Shown: in pieces, positions 32,700 to 41,547 of the stretch | How positions within the stretch are numbered: the stretch's first letter is position 1 | Layout: each line of letters begins with the position of its first letter | From: Streptomyces sp. DH5 | Lineage (GTDB): Bacteria > Actinomycetota > Actinomycetes > Streptomycetales > Streptomycetaceae | DNA length: 64,000 bases | Direction of reading: 5' to 3' | Assembly: GCF_020873915.1 (NCBI RefSeq) | Contig: NZ_JAHWGP010000019.1 | Coordinates: 88,799-152,798, forward strand | Made by a program: the position numbers and the translations under genes | The notes under the pieces: model-generated | What the model was told of the DNA's origin: nothing | The model's input: the letters and a program-made list of their open reading frames with translations, nothing else | Database searches by the model: none

Positions 32700-34319
32700 G
32701 TGAGAGCGTTGACAACAGCTGACACCGGCACCGCCACGATCGTCTTCGACGGCGAGAGCCTCACCACCGACGCGGTCACCCGTGTCGCGGAACCGGGAAC
32801 ACCGGTGGGGGTCTGCCCCGACGCCGTGGCCAAGGCGCGCAAGAGCCGCGCGATGCTGGAGGACCTGGCCGGACAGAACATCCCCATCTACGGCGTGACC
32901 ACGGGCTACGGCGAGATGATCTACATGCAGATCGACAAGTCGAAAGAGGTCGAACTGCAGACGAACCTGGTGCGCAGTCACAGCGCAGGGGTGGGACCGC
33001 TGTTCGCCGAGGACGAGTCCCGGGCCATCATGGCGGCGCGTCTGAACACCCTCGCCAAGGGGTATTCCGCGGTGCGGCCCGAGATCCTGGACCGTCTGGC
33101 CCTGTACCTGAACGAGGGCATCACCCCGGCGATACCGGAGATCGGCTCCCTCGGCGCCAGCGGTGACCTGGTCCCGCTCTCCCACCTCGCCGGCACGCTC
33201 ATCGGCGAGGGGCACGTGCTGCGCGACGGCAAGCGCCGGGGGACGGGCCGGGTGCTCGGCGAACTGGGCATCACCCCGCTCCAGCTGCGCTTCAAGGAGG
33301 GCCTGGCGCTGATCAACGGCACCTCCGCCATGACGGGGCTGGGCTCGCTGGTGGTGGAGCGGGCGTTCACCCAGGTGCGCCAGGCGGAGATGGTCTCGGG
33401 TCTGCTCAACGACGTACTGCGGGGTTCCAGGAGCCCGTTCCTGGCCGAGGGCCACGACGTCGCCCGGCCGCACCGGGGCCAGATCGACTCGGCGGCCAAC
33501 ATGCGGACCCTCCTCGCGGGCAGCCGCCTGGCCCTGGACCACGCGGACCTGCGCCGCGAACTGGAGAAGGCCAGGGAGGGCGGCGCGGACGTCCAGCGCA
33601 CCGAGGTGTACCTGCAGAAGGCGTACACGCTGCGTGCCGTGCCGCAGATCCTCGGAGCGGTCCGGGACACGCTCGGGCACGCCCGGGAGCGGCTGGAGAC
33701 CGAACTCAACTCCGCCAACGACAACCCGCTGTTCTTCGAGGGCGAGGAGATCTTCCACGGGGCGAACTTCCACGGCCAGCCGATCGCGTTCGTCATGGAC
33801 TTCACCACGATCGCGCTCACCCAGCTCGGGGTGCTGGCCGAACGGCAGGTCAACCGGCTCCTCAACCGGCATCTCAGCTACGGCCTGCCGGAGTTCCTCG
33901 TCGCCGCCGACCCTGGCCTGAACTGCGGTTTCGCCGGCGCGAACTACCCGGCGACGGCGCTGGTGGCGGAGAACCGGACCATCGGACCCGCCAGCACCCA
34001 GAGCGTGCCGTCCAACGGCGACAACCAGGACGTCGTCAGCATGGGCCTGATCGCCGCCCGCAACGCCCGCCGGGTGCTGCAGAACAACCACCGCATCCTC
34101 GCGGTGGAGTTCCTCGCCGCGGCCCAGGCCGTGGACGTGTCGCGCCGGTACGCCGACCTGAGCCCGGCCAGCCAGGTCACCTACGACACGGTGCGGTCCC
34201 TGGTGCCCGCCCTGGGCGTGGACCGCTACATGGCCGACGACATCGAGCTGATCGCCGCGGCGCTGTCGCGGGGCGAGTTCCTGCAGTCCCTGCTCCGGGA
34301 GGGAATCGCTCTGCGCTGA
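32700..34319 (+). CDS. MIO-dependent tyrosine 2,3-aminomutase, SgcC4 type
   Basis: A 539-residue member of the aromatic ammonia-lyase/aminomutase family. The MIO prosthetic group would form from Ala153-Ser154-Gly155 in IGSLGASGDL, and the catalytic base is Tyr64 in IPIYGVTTGYGEMIYM; both fall one position after the values recalled for SgcC4 of the C-1027 pathway, and the length is the same. SgcC4 converts L-tyrosine to (S)-beta-tyrosine for the enediyne side chain. GTG at 32700 keeps the SgcC4-like N terminus; TTG at 32709 with GGAG at 32697 is an alternative. A strong terminator follows. Confidence 0.92.
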   Translation: MRALTTADTGTATIVFDGESLTTDAVTRVAEPGTPVGVCPDAVAKARKSRAMLEDLAGQNIPIYGVTTGYGEMIYMQIDKSKEVELQTNLVRSHSAGVGPLFAEDESRAIMAARLNTLAKGYSAVRPEILDRLALYLNEGITPAIPEIGSLGASGDLVPLSHLAGTLIGEGHVLRDGKRRGTGRVLGELGITPLQLRFKEGLALINGTSAMTGLGSLVVERAFTQVRQAEMVSGLLNDVLRGSRSPFLAEGHDVARPHRGQIDSAANMRTLLAGSRLALDHADLRRELEKAREGGADVQRTEVYLQKAYTLRAVPQILGAVRDTLGHARERLETELNSANDNPLFFEGEEIFHGANFHGQPIAFVMDFTTIALTQLGVLAERQVNRLLNRHLSYGLPEFLVAADPGLNCGFAGANYPATALVAENRTIGPASTQSVPSNGDNQDVVSMGLIAARNARRVLQNNHRILAVEFLAAAQAVDVSRRYADLSPASQVTYDTVRSLVPALGVDRYMADDIELIAAALSRGEFLQSLLREGIALR

Positions 34320-34331
34320 CCCGGCGAGACG

Positions 34332-34378
34332 ACGGCGTGGGGGGCGGTGAACGGAGCGTGCACCGCCCCCCACGCCGT
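34332..34378. terminator. 18-bp hairpin after the aminomutase
   Basis: ACGGCGTGGGGGGCGGTG (34332-34349) pairs with its complement at 34361-34378 over an 11-base loop. It should end most transcripts from the P450-aminomutase run before the membrane-protein gene. Confidence 0.8.
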
Positions 34379-34452
34379 GCCCGGGGGCCTCTCCACGGCC
34401 CCGTGACCACCGCACGTCCTTTCCGTACTCATCCCTCCGTGAAAGGCACGCC

Positions 34453-35439
34453 ATGACGCAACTGACGCAACGTCCTCCCGTGGACGCCCCCGGCCGGCAG
34501 GCACCCGCCCCGCCGGAGCCCTCGTTCTTCTTCAACGGCCACGCCCCCCGGCGGCGGACGCTGGTCGCCGTGGTCAGCGCGCTGTTCGGCTTCGCCCTGA
34601 CGGTGGTGTGGTCGGCGGAGTTCGTCGACAGCACCATCGGTGACAACGTCGCCGACACCCTGCTCGGCCACCACGCCAAGGACACCCCCATCGGCGGTGT
34701 CCTGGCCGGCCTGGCGTTCGCCGTGGCCACCGGCATCGCCGGCACGTTCACGGCCTGCAACGTCGCCGTGTTCAGCGCGCTCGCCCCGCTGGCGGGCGGG
34801 CCCTCCTCCGCGCGGCGGCGGCTGGTCGCGGCTCTCCAGCCGCTGAGCAGGCTCGCCCTGGGCGCGGTCGCCGTGTCGGCGCTGTACGGGGCGCTCGTGG
34901 CGGTGGTCGGCACCGGTATGCCGCAGTTCGACGAGAGCGCGCCGGGCGGCGGACTGTCCGGCCGCCTGATCCAGGCGATGGTGGTGTACGGGCTCATCGG
35001 CGTGGCCATGCTGGTGCTCGGGCTGTCCTCGCTGGGGGTGGTGAAGGACCCGCTGGCGCGGATCTCGCGGCGCTACCCCGGCGCGCCGATGCTGTTCATG
35101 GGCGCCCTGATCGGGGCGTTCCTCGTCGGACGCCCGTTCCCGTTGTTCCGGCAGCTGTTCCGGGACGCGGCCGAGAGCGGCAACCTGGTCTACGGGGCGG
35201 CGGCGTTCGTGCTGCAGACGCTCGGCAACCTGGTCGTCGTGGCGGCGCTGTTCCTCCTGGTGACGGTCGTCTTCGGCCAGCGGCTGCAGCGCTGGCTGAC
35301 GGCCCGGCCGAGCCGCGCGTCGGCGCTGATGGCGGCGGCCTTCATCGCCGCCGGCGTCTTCATGATCCTGTACTGGGACCTGCGGATCCTGGCCCGCCGT
35401 GACCTGATCTGGTACCCGATGGCGCCCTGGGCCCACTGA
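34453..35439 (+). CDS. Multi-pass membrane protein of unknown function
   Basis: A 328-residue integral membrane protein with about seven hydrophobic segments, including VAVVSALFGFALTVVWSAEF, GVLAGLAFAVATGIAGTFTA and LFMGALIGAFLVG. The segment TGIAGTFTACNVAVFSALAP, with a cysteine in a helix, loosely recalls the CcdA/DsbD thiol-transfer family, but I cannot assign it. It starts after a terminator and ends at a shared bidirectional terminator, so it is probably its own unit within the enediyne cluster. Roles in export or resistance are guesses. Confidence 0.6.
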   Translation: MTQLTQRPPVDAPGRQAPAPPEPSFFFNGHAPRRRTLVAVVSALFGFALTVVWSAEFVDSTIGDNVADTLLGHHAKDTPIGGVLAGLAFAVATGIAGTFTACNVAVFSALAPLAGGPSSARRRLVAALQPLSRLALGAVAVSALYGALVAVVGTGMPQFDESAPGGGLSGRLIQAMVVYGLIGVAMLVLGLSSLGVVKDPLARISRRYPGAPMLFMGALIGAFLVGRPFPLFRQLFRDAAESGNLVYGAAAFVLQTLGNLVVVAALFLLVTVVFGQRLQRWLTARPSRASALMAAAFIAAGVFMILYWDLRILARRDLIWYPMAPWAH

Positions 35440-35447
35440 GGCGGACG

Positions 35448-35500
35448 GGAACACGGATCGGCCGGGTGCGCGCCACGCGCACCCGGCCGATCCGTGTTCC
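35448..35500. terminator. 25-bp perfect bidirectional terminator
   Basis: The arm at 35448-35472 (GGAACACGGATCGGCCGGGT...) is the exact inverse of 35476-35500, with a three-base loop. It separates the convergent membrane-protein and efflux-pump genes. Confidence 0.88.
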
Positions 35501-35517
35501 GGAGAAGGCCCGCGGGG

Positions 35518-37170
35518 TCAGACCCCGGCCTTCTGCGCCGGCTCGCTCCCGGCCGCGTTCCCGGCCTCGGACACGCCCTCGGGGGCGGTCTCGCCCTCGG
35601 GCCCGGTCCCGTCCTCGGGGGCGGTCCCGGTCTCCGCCGCGGGCTCCTCCTGGCCGACCGGCGGGATGTGCCGCATCAGGACGACGAAGAAGACGCCGAC
35701 GACGGCGATGAGGACCGCGCTGACCGCGGCCACCGTGTGCAGGCCGCCGGTGAAGGCCACCCGCACGGGCTCCAGCAGCGACTCGGCGACCGGTCCGGGC
35801 AGCGTGTCGGCGGCGGCCGCGGCACCGGCGACACTGTCGCGGGCGGCGTCGGCGGCGCTCTCCGGCACACCTGCCGGGAGGGTGCCGGCGATGTCGTCCC
35901 GGTAGACGGCCAGGCCCAGGGTGCCCAGGGTCGCCACACCGAAGGCGGCACCGAACTCGTTGCTCATCTGGGACAGGGCCCCGGCCGAGCCGGCCTTCTC
36001 CGCCGGGACGGTTCCCACGACCATGTTCGTGCCCAGCGCCACGATCGGGGCGCCGCAGAAGGAGAAGACGGCGAACCCGGCGACCAGGACGGCCGTGCCG
36101 GAACCGGCGTCGAGCTGGGTGAAGGTGAGCAGGACGGCGGTCACGCCCGCGATGCCGGCGCCGATGACGTACGCGGGACGGACCTTGCGGGCGATGATCG
36201 GGCAGACGGCGAAGGAGACGGTCGCCGCGGCCATGCCGGGCAGCATCCCGAGGCCCGCCTCGAACGGGGACATCCCCTGGGCGGCCTGGAAGTACTGGGT
36301 CATGAAGAGCATGACCACGCCGCCGATGAGGCTGTACGCGAGCAGGCTGAGCAGCGCGGCGGTGAACCGGACGTGGGTGAACAGCCTGACGTCGAGGAGC
36401 GGGTCGCTCAGCCGGCGCTGGCGCTGGACGAACAGCACACCCACGACGAGGCCCGCGACCAGCACGGCGGTCGGGAGCGCCTCGAAGCCGTCGCGGGCGA
36501 TCTCCTTGACGCCGAAGATGACCGGGACGGTGCTGCCCAGGCTCAGCAGGACGCTCGCCGGGTCGAGACGGCCGGCCCCCGGGTTCTTGAACTCCGGCAG
36601 CACGCGCGGGCCGACGATCAGGATGAGCACCATGACCGGCACGCCGATCAGGAACAGCGACCCCCACCAGAAGTACTCCAGCATCACACCGCCGAGCAGC
36701 GGGCCGACGATGGCGCCGATGGTGAAGCAGCTGGCCCACAGACTGATGGCGACCGTGCGCTGCTTGGCGTCCTGGAACATGGTGGTGATGAGCGCCAGGG
36801 TGGACGGCGTCAGGGCGGCGCCGGCGATGCCCAGGAGGACGCGCGCGGTGATGAGCATGCCCGGACTGGTGGCGAAGGCGGCCATCAGGGAGGCGGCACC
36901 GAACGCGGCCGAGCCGATCAGCAGCAGCTTGCGGCGGCCGATGCGGTCACCGAGGGTTCCCATGGTGACCAGGAAGCCGGCCACCATGAAGCCGTAGATG
37001 TCCATGATCCACAGCTGCTGTGTGGAGTCGGCGCCGAGATCCGCGCTCAGATGCGGCAGCGCCAGGAGGAGTACGAAGACGTCGAGGGCCACGAGGAGGG
37101 TGGGCAGGGCGAGGATGCCCAGCCCGATCCACTCCTTCCGCCCGGCTTTGGGAGCACCGCCTGCAGTCAT
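35518..37170 (-). CDS. MFS efflux pump, SgcB-like (DHA2, 14 TM)
   Basis: A 550-residue exporter. The motif A loop is GTLGDRIGRRKLLLIGSAAF, the helix 1 motif D region LDVFVLLLALPHL, and motif C ISLWASCFTIGAIVGPLLGG. The C-terminal tail is acidic (QEEPAAETGTAPEDGTGPEG). A pump of this class lies beside the apoprotein gene in C-1027-type clusters, where it takes part in export and self-resistance. It is divergent from the apoprotein gene, with one regulon motif facing each gene. The ATG at 37170 follows GGGGAAG. Confidence 0.85.
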   Translation of the reverse strand: MTAGGAPKAGRKEWIGLGILALPTLLVALDVFVLLLALPHLSADLGADSTQQLWIMDIYGFMVAGFLVTMGTLGDRIGRRKLLLIGSAAFGAASLMAAFATSPGMLITARVLLGIAGAALTPSTLALITTMFQDAKQRTVAISLWASCFTIGAIVGPLLGGVMLEYFWWGSLFLIGVPVMVLILIVGPRVLPEFKNPGAGRLDPASVLLSLGSTVPVIFGVKEIARDGFEALPTAVLVAGLVVGVLFVQRQRRLSDPLLDVRLFTHVRFTAALLSLLAYSLIGGVVMLFMTQYFQAAQGMSPFEAGLGMLPGMAAATVSFAVCPIIARKVRPAYVIGAGIAGVTAVLLTFTQLDAGSGTAVLVAGFAVFSFCGAPIVALGTNMVVGTVPAEKAGSAGALSQMSNEFGAAFGVATLGTLGLAVYRDDIAGTLPAGVPESAADAARDSVAGAAAAADTLPGPVAESLLEPVRVAFTGGLHTVAAVSAVLIAVVGVFFVVLMRHIPPVGQEEPAAETGTAPEDGTGPEGETAPEGVSEAGNAAGSEPAQKAGV

Positions 37171-37322
37171 GTGCCTGTTACTTCCCCTCGTCGTGGGTGG
37201 TGCGCGTGTGGGTGGGGTGGTGCCGGCGGGGAGAGGCACGGGTGTGCGTCCGCCCCCGCGGCGTGCCCGTGCGCGTGCTGCCGTCGGGCCCACCTGTCAC
37301 CGTCCTCCGGAGCCGGTCGGGC

Positions 37323-37392
37323 CCGCATCTCTCTGCGTGCGGAACTCGTATGCGGAATCCGCGAGTTGCATGAAGCAACTTGGAAGATGCCC
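37323..37392. promoter_or_regulatory. Divergent pair of GCA-N7-AGWTG motifs (pump/apoprotein)
   Basis: Minus strand 37340-37323 reads GCACGCAGAGAGATGCGG, pointing to the pump gene. Plus strand 37375-37392 reads GCAACTTGGAAGATGCCC, pointing to the apoprotein gene 82 bp downstream. Both keep exactly seven bases between GCA and AGATG. Confidence 0.8.
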
Positions 37393-37473
37393 AGGCCGGA
37401 GCGGGGCCCGTAACTTCATGGACACGGCAGCCGGAACGCCCGGCTCACTTCACGACCCGCAGGGAGTCAGGAC

Positions 37474-37920
37474 ATGACCGCCAAGAACAAGCTCGGCCTC
37501 ATCACCCGCGTCGGCGCCACCGCGGCCCTCGCGATAGGGCTGGGTGTCGCAGTCGTCCCGAGCGCCTCGGCGACGGCCACGGCCCCGGTCGTCTCGGTCA
37601 CGCCCGCCACGGGACTCGCCGACGGCACCACCGTCGCCCTCAAGGCGACGGGGCTGACGCCGGGGACCGTCTACCACGTGGGCCAGTGCGCCTTCGTCGA
37701 CGGCGGCCAGTACGGCTGCAACAAGGCCACCGCCCTCGACGTCGTGGCCGACTCCGCCGGCAGCGTCAACACGAAGATCGTCGTGAACCGCACCTTCCAG
37801 GCCGTGGTCGGCTCCGCCACCACCCCGTGGGGCACGGTGGACTGCAAGGTCACCGCCTGCCAGGTCGGCCTGGGCAGCGACAAGGGGGAGGGCGGCGGCC
37901 AGGCGATCACCTTCTCCTGA
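37474..37920 (+). CDS. Neocarzinostatin-family enediyne apoprotein
   Basis: A 148-residue secreted chromoprotein apoprotein. A signal peptide of about 34 residues (ATAALAIGLGVAVVPSASA) leaves a mature part of about 114 residues, the size of neocarzinostatin apoprotein. Landmarks are VSVTPATGLADGTTVALKAT, YHVGQCAFVDGGQYGCNKAT (first disulfide) and WGTVDCKVTACQVGLG (second disulfide). These immunoglobulin-like proteins bind and protect a nine-membered enediyne, carry it out of the cell and shield the producer. This gene is the main proof that the surrounding cluster makes a chromoprotein enediyne. Confidence 0.95.
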   Translation: MTAKNKLGLITRVGATAALAIGLGVAVVPSASATATAPVVSVTPATGLADGTTVALKATGLTPGTVYHVGQCAFVDGGQYGCNKATALDVVADSAGSVNTKIVVNRTFQAVVGSATTPWGTVDCKVTACQVGLGSDKGEGGGQAITFS

Positions 37921-38065
37921 TCCACGGCCGCCCGCCGACGTGCGGCCGGCCCACCACCGCGGCTCTCCGTCCCCCCGCGCCGCCCCTCCCCTCCGGGCAG
38001 GCGCGGGCAGGGGCGGGGAGCCGCTGCCGGTGAGGGCCGGGAAGCCGCTGCCGGTGGGGGACTGA

Positions 38066-38338
38066 TCAGGGACGACAGCCGCGCCGGCGCCGCACCGGAC
38101 GCGGCCGGTTCCGTACGGGGCAGGGCGGGCCCGCCGCGGGCCCGGGAGCCTTCGAGGGCTCCGAGTACTCCGGGGCGCCTGGGGGTTGCGGAAGCTCCCG
38201 GGACTCAGGGGCCTCGGCGGCGTCCGGGGCCTTTGGGGTGTCCGGCAGGCCGATGTCGAAGCTGCGCCAGGCCCAGGCCCAGGCCGCGGCCCGCAGGAAG
38301 GCCCCGTCGTCGGGACGGGCGGCGGGCGGCACGGTCAT
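38066..38338 (-). CDS. Short Pro-rich hypothetical protein coupled to the SDR gene
   Basis: A 90-codon frame beginning MTVPPAARPDDGAFLRAAAW, with a Trp-rich patch (AWAWAWRSFDIGL), then a Pro/Ala/Glu-rich and basic tail. The ATG at 38338 overlaps the stop of the SDR gene (ATGA), which is the main support for it being real. I recognise no domain. It may be a genuine small product or a read-through artefact. Downstream, two direct repeats of AGCCGCTGCCGGTG (38019, 38043) lie in the gap to the apoprotein gene. Confidence 0.45.
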   Translation of the reverse strand: MTVPPAARPDDGAFLRAAAWAWAWRSFDIGLPDTPKAPDAAEAPESRELPQPPGAPEYSEPSKAPGPAAGPPCPVRNRPRPVRRRRGCRP

Positions 38339-39285
38339 CCCCCGGCCTTCGCCGGCGGGCCGCCGGCCGCGGGACGGGACGGCGCGAGGCCGTAGTGGAC
38401 ACCGGTCAGCGTCTCCGACAGCTCCCACAGGCGCACCTGCGCCAGGGTGTCGCGGGAGACACGGCTGGAGGCCGCGGGAGCCGGTGCGCCCCGGCTCTCG
38501 AACCGTTCACCCGGCCCGAGGTACGTTCCTCCCCGCAGGAGCGGGTCGGTGGCGGCCCGCAGCACCGGCCCGGCCGCCCGCTCGGGCGGCTGCGCCAGCA
38601 GCCGCAGCGCGACCCGGCTCACCGGACGCAGCCACCCCGGCGCCTCGCCCTGCCACAGGGAGGTCGCCGACAGACCCGGATGCGCGGCGACGGAGAGGGT
38701 CTCGGCGCCGCCGGCGGCCAGCCGCCGCTCCAGCTCCCGGGCGAACATCAGGTTCGCCAGCTTCGACCGTCCGTAGGCGTGCAGCGAGCGGTGACCGCTC
38801 GTGGCCCGGGCCGCCGACGCGTCCGGCGCGCCCCGGCCGGCGCGGTGGGCGAGGCTGGACACCGTCACCACCCGCGATCCCGGGACCCCGTGCATCAGGT
38901 CCAGCAGCAGCCCGGTCAGGGCGAAGTGCCCCAGGTGGTTGACGCCGAAGTGGGACTCGAAGCCGTCGTCCGTCGCCGGACGGGAGGGGAACATCACCCC
39001 CGCGTTGTTCACCAGCAGGTCCAGCCGCCCGTGCCGGTGCCGTACCTCGTCCGCGGCTCGGCGCACCGAGTCCAGCGAGGCGAGATCGAGGGGGAGCACC
39101 TCGGTGCTCCCCGCGATACGGGCGGCGGCCGCCCTGCCCCGTTCGGTACTGCGGCAGGCCAGGACGACGTGCGCGCCGCGCCCGGCGAGCAGCCGGGCGA
39201 CCTCGAGACCCAGGCCGCCGCTGCCGCCGGTGACCAGGGCCGTCCTGCCGTTCTGGCCGGGAACGCCGGCCGGGGACCAGTCCAC
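38335..39285 (-). CDS. Short-chain dehydrogenase/reductase
   Basis: A 316-residue classical SDR. The cofactor loop is ALVTGGSGGLGLEVARLL, NNAGVMFPS is the structural motif, and the catalytic Tyr-Lys pair is in HAYGRSKLANLMFA, with the upstream Ser in VVTVSSLAHR. It is related to the retinol dehydrogenase/WW-oxidoreductase subgroup. GTG at 39285 is chosen for the GAGGAG ten bases upstream. It is the middle gene of a minus-strand run with the AhpD-like protein. It may oxidise or reduce a sugar or core hydroxyl of the enediyne; the substrate is unknown. Confidence 0.82.
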   Translation of the reverse strand: MDWSPAGVPGQNGRTALVTGGSGGLGLEVARLLAGRGAHVVLACRSTERGRAAAARIAGSTEVLPLDLASLDSVRRAADEVRHRHGRLDLLVNNAGVMFPSRPATDDGFESHFGVNHLGHFALTGLLLDLMHGVPGSRVVTVSSLAHRAGRGAPDASAARATSGHRSLHAYGRSKLANLMFARELERRLAAGGAETLSVAAHPGLSATSLWQGEAPGWLRPVSRVALRLLAQPPERAAGPVLRAATDPLLRGGTYLGPGERFESRGAPAPAASSRVSRDTLAQVRLWELSETLTGVHYGLAPSRPAAGGPPAKAGG

Positions 39286-39330
39286 GTGAGTCCTCCTCGG
39301 GTGGTGGCGTGGTGGCGGCGGCACGGGACG

Positions 39331-39873
39331 TCAGGCCGCGGCCCCGTAGCCGTGCCGGACGATGCGGTCCGCCGAGATGTCGTAGTAGGCCGGGTCGGCG
39401 GGCACGTCGGTGGCCAGGCCGCTGACATAGCGGTTGTACATGCAGAACGCCGCCGCGATCAGCACCGTGTCGTGCAGGTGGGCGTCGGTGGCGCCCTCGG
39501 CGCGGGCGGCGCGGACCGCCTCGTCGGAGACGGGACGGGCGTGGGCCCGCACCTCGGCGGCGATCCGCAGCAGACTCTTCACCAGCGCGGAGACGGGGGC
39601 GCCCTCCGGGTCGGCGAGGACCGCCGCCACCACACCGGCGCCGCCCTCCAGCTGGGCGGCGGCGAACGCGCTGTGGGAACGGGCGCAGAACGGCGTGCCG
39701 TTGAGGTGCGAGACGTAGGCGGCGATCAGTTCGCGCTCACCGCGGGTCAGCGGGGAGTCGCCGCTGCGCAGCAGCGTCTCCGCGAGCTGGTTCAGCGGGG
39801 CGCCGGTGTCGGGACGCTGGACCATCAGGCCACTGATGCCGGGCAGGTCGTTGTCGAGCGCGATGTGCGTCAT
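39331..39873 (-). CDS. AhpD/carboxymuconolactone decarboxylase-like protein
   Basis: A 180-residue helical protein of the AhpD-like superfamily. It shows the typical core ELIAAYVSHLNGTPFCARSH, with a single cysteine where AhpD has CxxC (here TPFCARSH), and HDTVLIAAAFCMYNRYVSGL, the helical repeat with a conserved Asn-Arg. Family members are peroxidase partners or decarboxylases; a role in redox protection or tailoring of the enediyne is possible but unproven. It is first in a minus-strand unit and is divergent from an MFS gene, with motifs facing each way. Confidence 0.75.
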   Translation of the reverse strand: MTHIALDNDLPGISGLMVQRPDTGAPLNQLAETLLRSGDSPLTRGERELIAAYVSHLNGTPFCARSHSAFAAAQLEGGAGVVAAVLADPEGAPVSALVKSLLRIAAEVRAHARPVSDEAVRAARAEGATDAHLHDTVLIAAAFCMYNRYVSGLATDVPADPAYYDISADRIVRHGYGAAA

Positions 39874-39935
39874 CGCTGCACCCCTTTTGTCTGGTGGGTT
39901 CGGTGGGGGCCATCGTCGGCAGCGGGGTGCGGGGC

Positions 39936-40009
39936 GGCCAACTCCGAGGGTGCGCAACCGTACGGGGGCGCGGCGGGCGGCCGGCAGGTGCGCACGCCGG
40001 GAGTTGGCC
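39936..40009. promoter_or_regulatory. Divergent pair of GCA-N7-AGTTG motifs (AhpD-like/MFS)
   Basis: Minus strand 39953-39936 reads GCACCCTCGGAGTTGGCC, toward the AhpD-like gene. Plus strand 39992-40009 reads GCACGCCGGGAGTTGGCC, toward the MFS gene. They form a large inverted repeat around 38 bp. Both have T instead of A in the second block. Confidence 0.78.
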
Positions 40010-40162
40010 GGAGCCCCCGCCGCTTCCCACGATGGGCACCCACCGGCCGCCGCAGCGGCCGGTGCCGCCCCGTCCACCGTCCGCCCCGGCCCCGCACCCA
40101 CGCGGCAGGGCCGTCGGCGGGTCACGTTCCACGGCCGCGCCGACGCGGTCCGAAGGAGTCCC

Positions 40163-41470
40163 ATGCCCCTGCCCGTAACCGCGTCCGCGCGCAAGAGGGC
40201 CCACCGGCGCTCGGTCGCCGCGACGGTCGTCGGCAACTTCGTCGAGTCCTTCGACTGGCTGGCGTACGGATTGTTCGCACCGCTGTTCGCCGCCCGGTTC
40301 TTCCCCTCCGACAACGCCCTGACCTCCGTCCTCGGGGCGTTCGCGGTTCTCGGTGTCGGTGTCCTCATGCGGCCGCTCGGCGGTCTCCTGCTGGGCCGGT
40401 TCGCCGACCGGCGCGGCCGGCGGCCGGCCCTCATGCTGGCCGTCTCCCTCATGGCGGGCGGCTCGTTCCTCATCGGGATCACCCCGACGTACGAGCACAT
40501 CGGGCTGCTCGCCCCGCTGGTGCTGCTGCTCGCGCGGACCGCCCAGGGCATCTCGCACGGCGGCGAGTGGCCGACCGCGGCCACCTACCTGATGGAGGTC
40601 GCGCCCGAGCGGCGCAAGTGCGTGTACGGCAGCCTGTTCTCGCTGACCACCTGCGCCGGCGCGTTCACCGCCTCCCTGCTGGGCGGCGGGCTGACCGCCG
40701 TGTTCGGCCCGCAGGCCATGGCGGCCTGGGGGTGGCGGGTGCCGTTCCTGGTGGGCGGTGTCCTCGGCCTGGTGCTGCTGGTGCTGCGCGCGGGGCTGGC
40801 CGAGACCGACGTGTTCCGGCGCGAGGTGAGCAGCCGGACGGGCCGCGGGTCGCTGCGCCGGGTCCTGGGCGCCCACCGGTACCAGGTGCTGCTCGCCGTG
40901 CTGTTCGTGGCCGGCACGGCCACCGTCGGCGGCACCTGGACCGCGGTCGTCCCCGCCCTGGGCGGGCAGCTGTCCGACCCCGGCACGATGATGTGGGTCG
41001 TGGTGAGCGCCACCGCGTTCCTCATGGTGGTCAACGTCCCGCTCGGCCTGCTCGCCGACCGGGTCGGGGCGGCCCGCTTCCTGGCCGTGGTGAGCGTGCT
41101 CTTCGCCGTGGCGGGCACCTGGTCGTACCTGACGATGGCGGGCACCTTCACCAGCCTGCTGCTGACCTACGGTTCCGGCGTGCTCTACCTGACGTGCGCG
41201 ACGACGGTCCTGCCCAAGCTCCTGACGGAGATCTTCCCCCCGCAGGTGCGCGCCCTGGGCATCGGGCTGCCCAACGCCGTGACCAGTGCCGTGCTCGGCG
41301 CGGTGATGCCGGTGTCGGCCGCCTTCGCCGCCGAGCGGGACGCCTCCGGCTGGTTCGTCGCCGCGGTGATGGCGGGCGTCCTGCTGGCCCTGCCGGCCGC
41401 CGTGCTCGCCCGCCGGCCGCGGGCGGTGCGTCCGGTGCTGGAGCGCAGCGGACTGACCCTCACCAAGTGA
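40163..41470 (+). CDS. MFS transporter, metabolite:H+ symporter (MHS)-like
   Basis: A 435-residue MFS protein of the MHS branch (proline/betaine, alpha-ketoglutarate or shikimate-type). Landmarks are FVESFDWLAYGLFAPLFAAR, LGRFADRRGRRPALMLAVSL and QGISHGGEWPTAATYLMEVA, the last being the MHS GGE signature. Since the cluster uses chorismate-derived acids, uptake of an aromatic or shikimate-type precursor is conceivable (inference). The ATG at 40163 follows AAGGAG. It is divergent from the AhpD-like gene and ends at a strong terminator. Confidence 0.82.
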   Translation: MPLPVTASARKRAHRRSVAATVVGNFVESFDWLAYGLFAPLFAARFFPSDNALTSVLGAFAVLGVGVLMRPLGGLLLGRFADRRGRRPALMLAVSLMAGGSFLIGITPTYEHIGLLAPLVLLLARTAQGISHGGEWPTAATYLMEVAPERRKCVYGSLFSLTTCAGAFTASLLGGGLTAVFGPQAMAAWGWRVPFLVGGVLGLVLLVLRAGLAETDVFRREVSSRTGRGSLRRVLGAHRYQVLLAVLFVAGTATVGGTWTAVVPALGGQLSDPGTMMWVVVSATAFLMVVNVPLGLLADRVGAARFLAVVSVLFAVAGTWSYLTMAGTFTSLLLTYGSGVLYLTCATTVLPKLLTEIFPPQVRALGIGLPNAVTSAVLGAVMPVSAAFAAERDASGWFVAAVMAGVLLALPAAVLARRPRAVRPVLERSGLTLTK

Positions 41471-41511
41471 CGGGCGGGGCCGGGACGCCGACGGCGTCCC
41501 GGCCCCGCCCG
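41471..41511. terminator. 19-bp perfect bidirectional terminator
   Basis: CGGGCGGGGCCGGGACGCC (41471-41489) pairs with its exact inverse at 41493-41511 over three bases, between the convergent MFS and GNAT genes. Confidence 0.85.
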
Positions 41512-41547
41512 GTCACGTGTGCCGTGCCGCTGCGCGACGGCGGGGGG

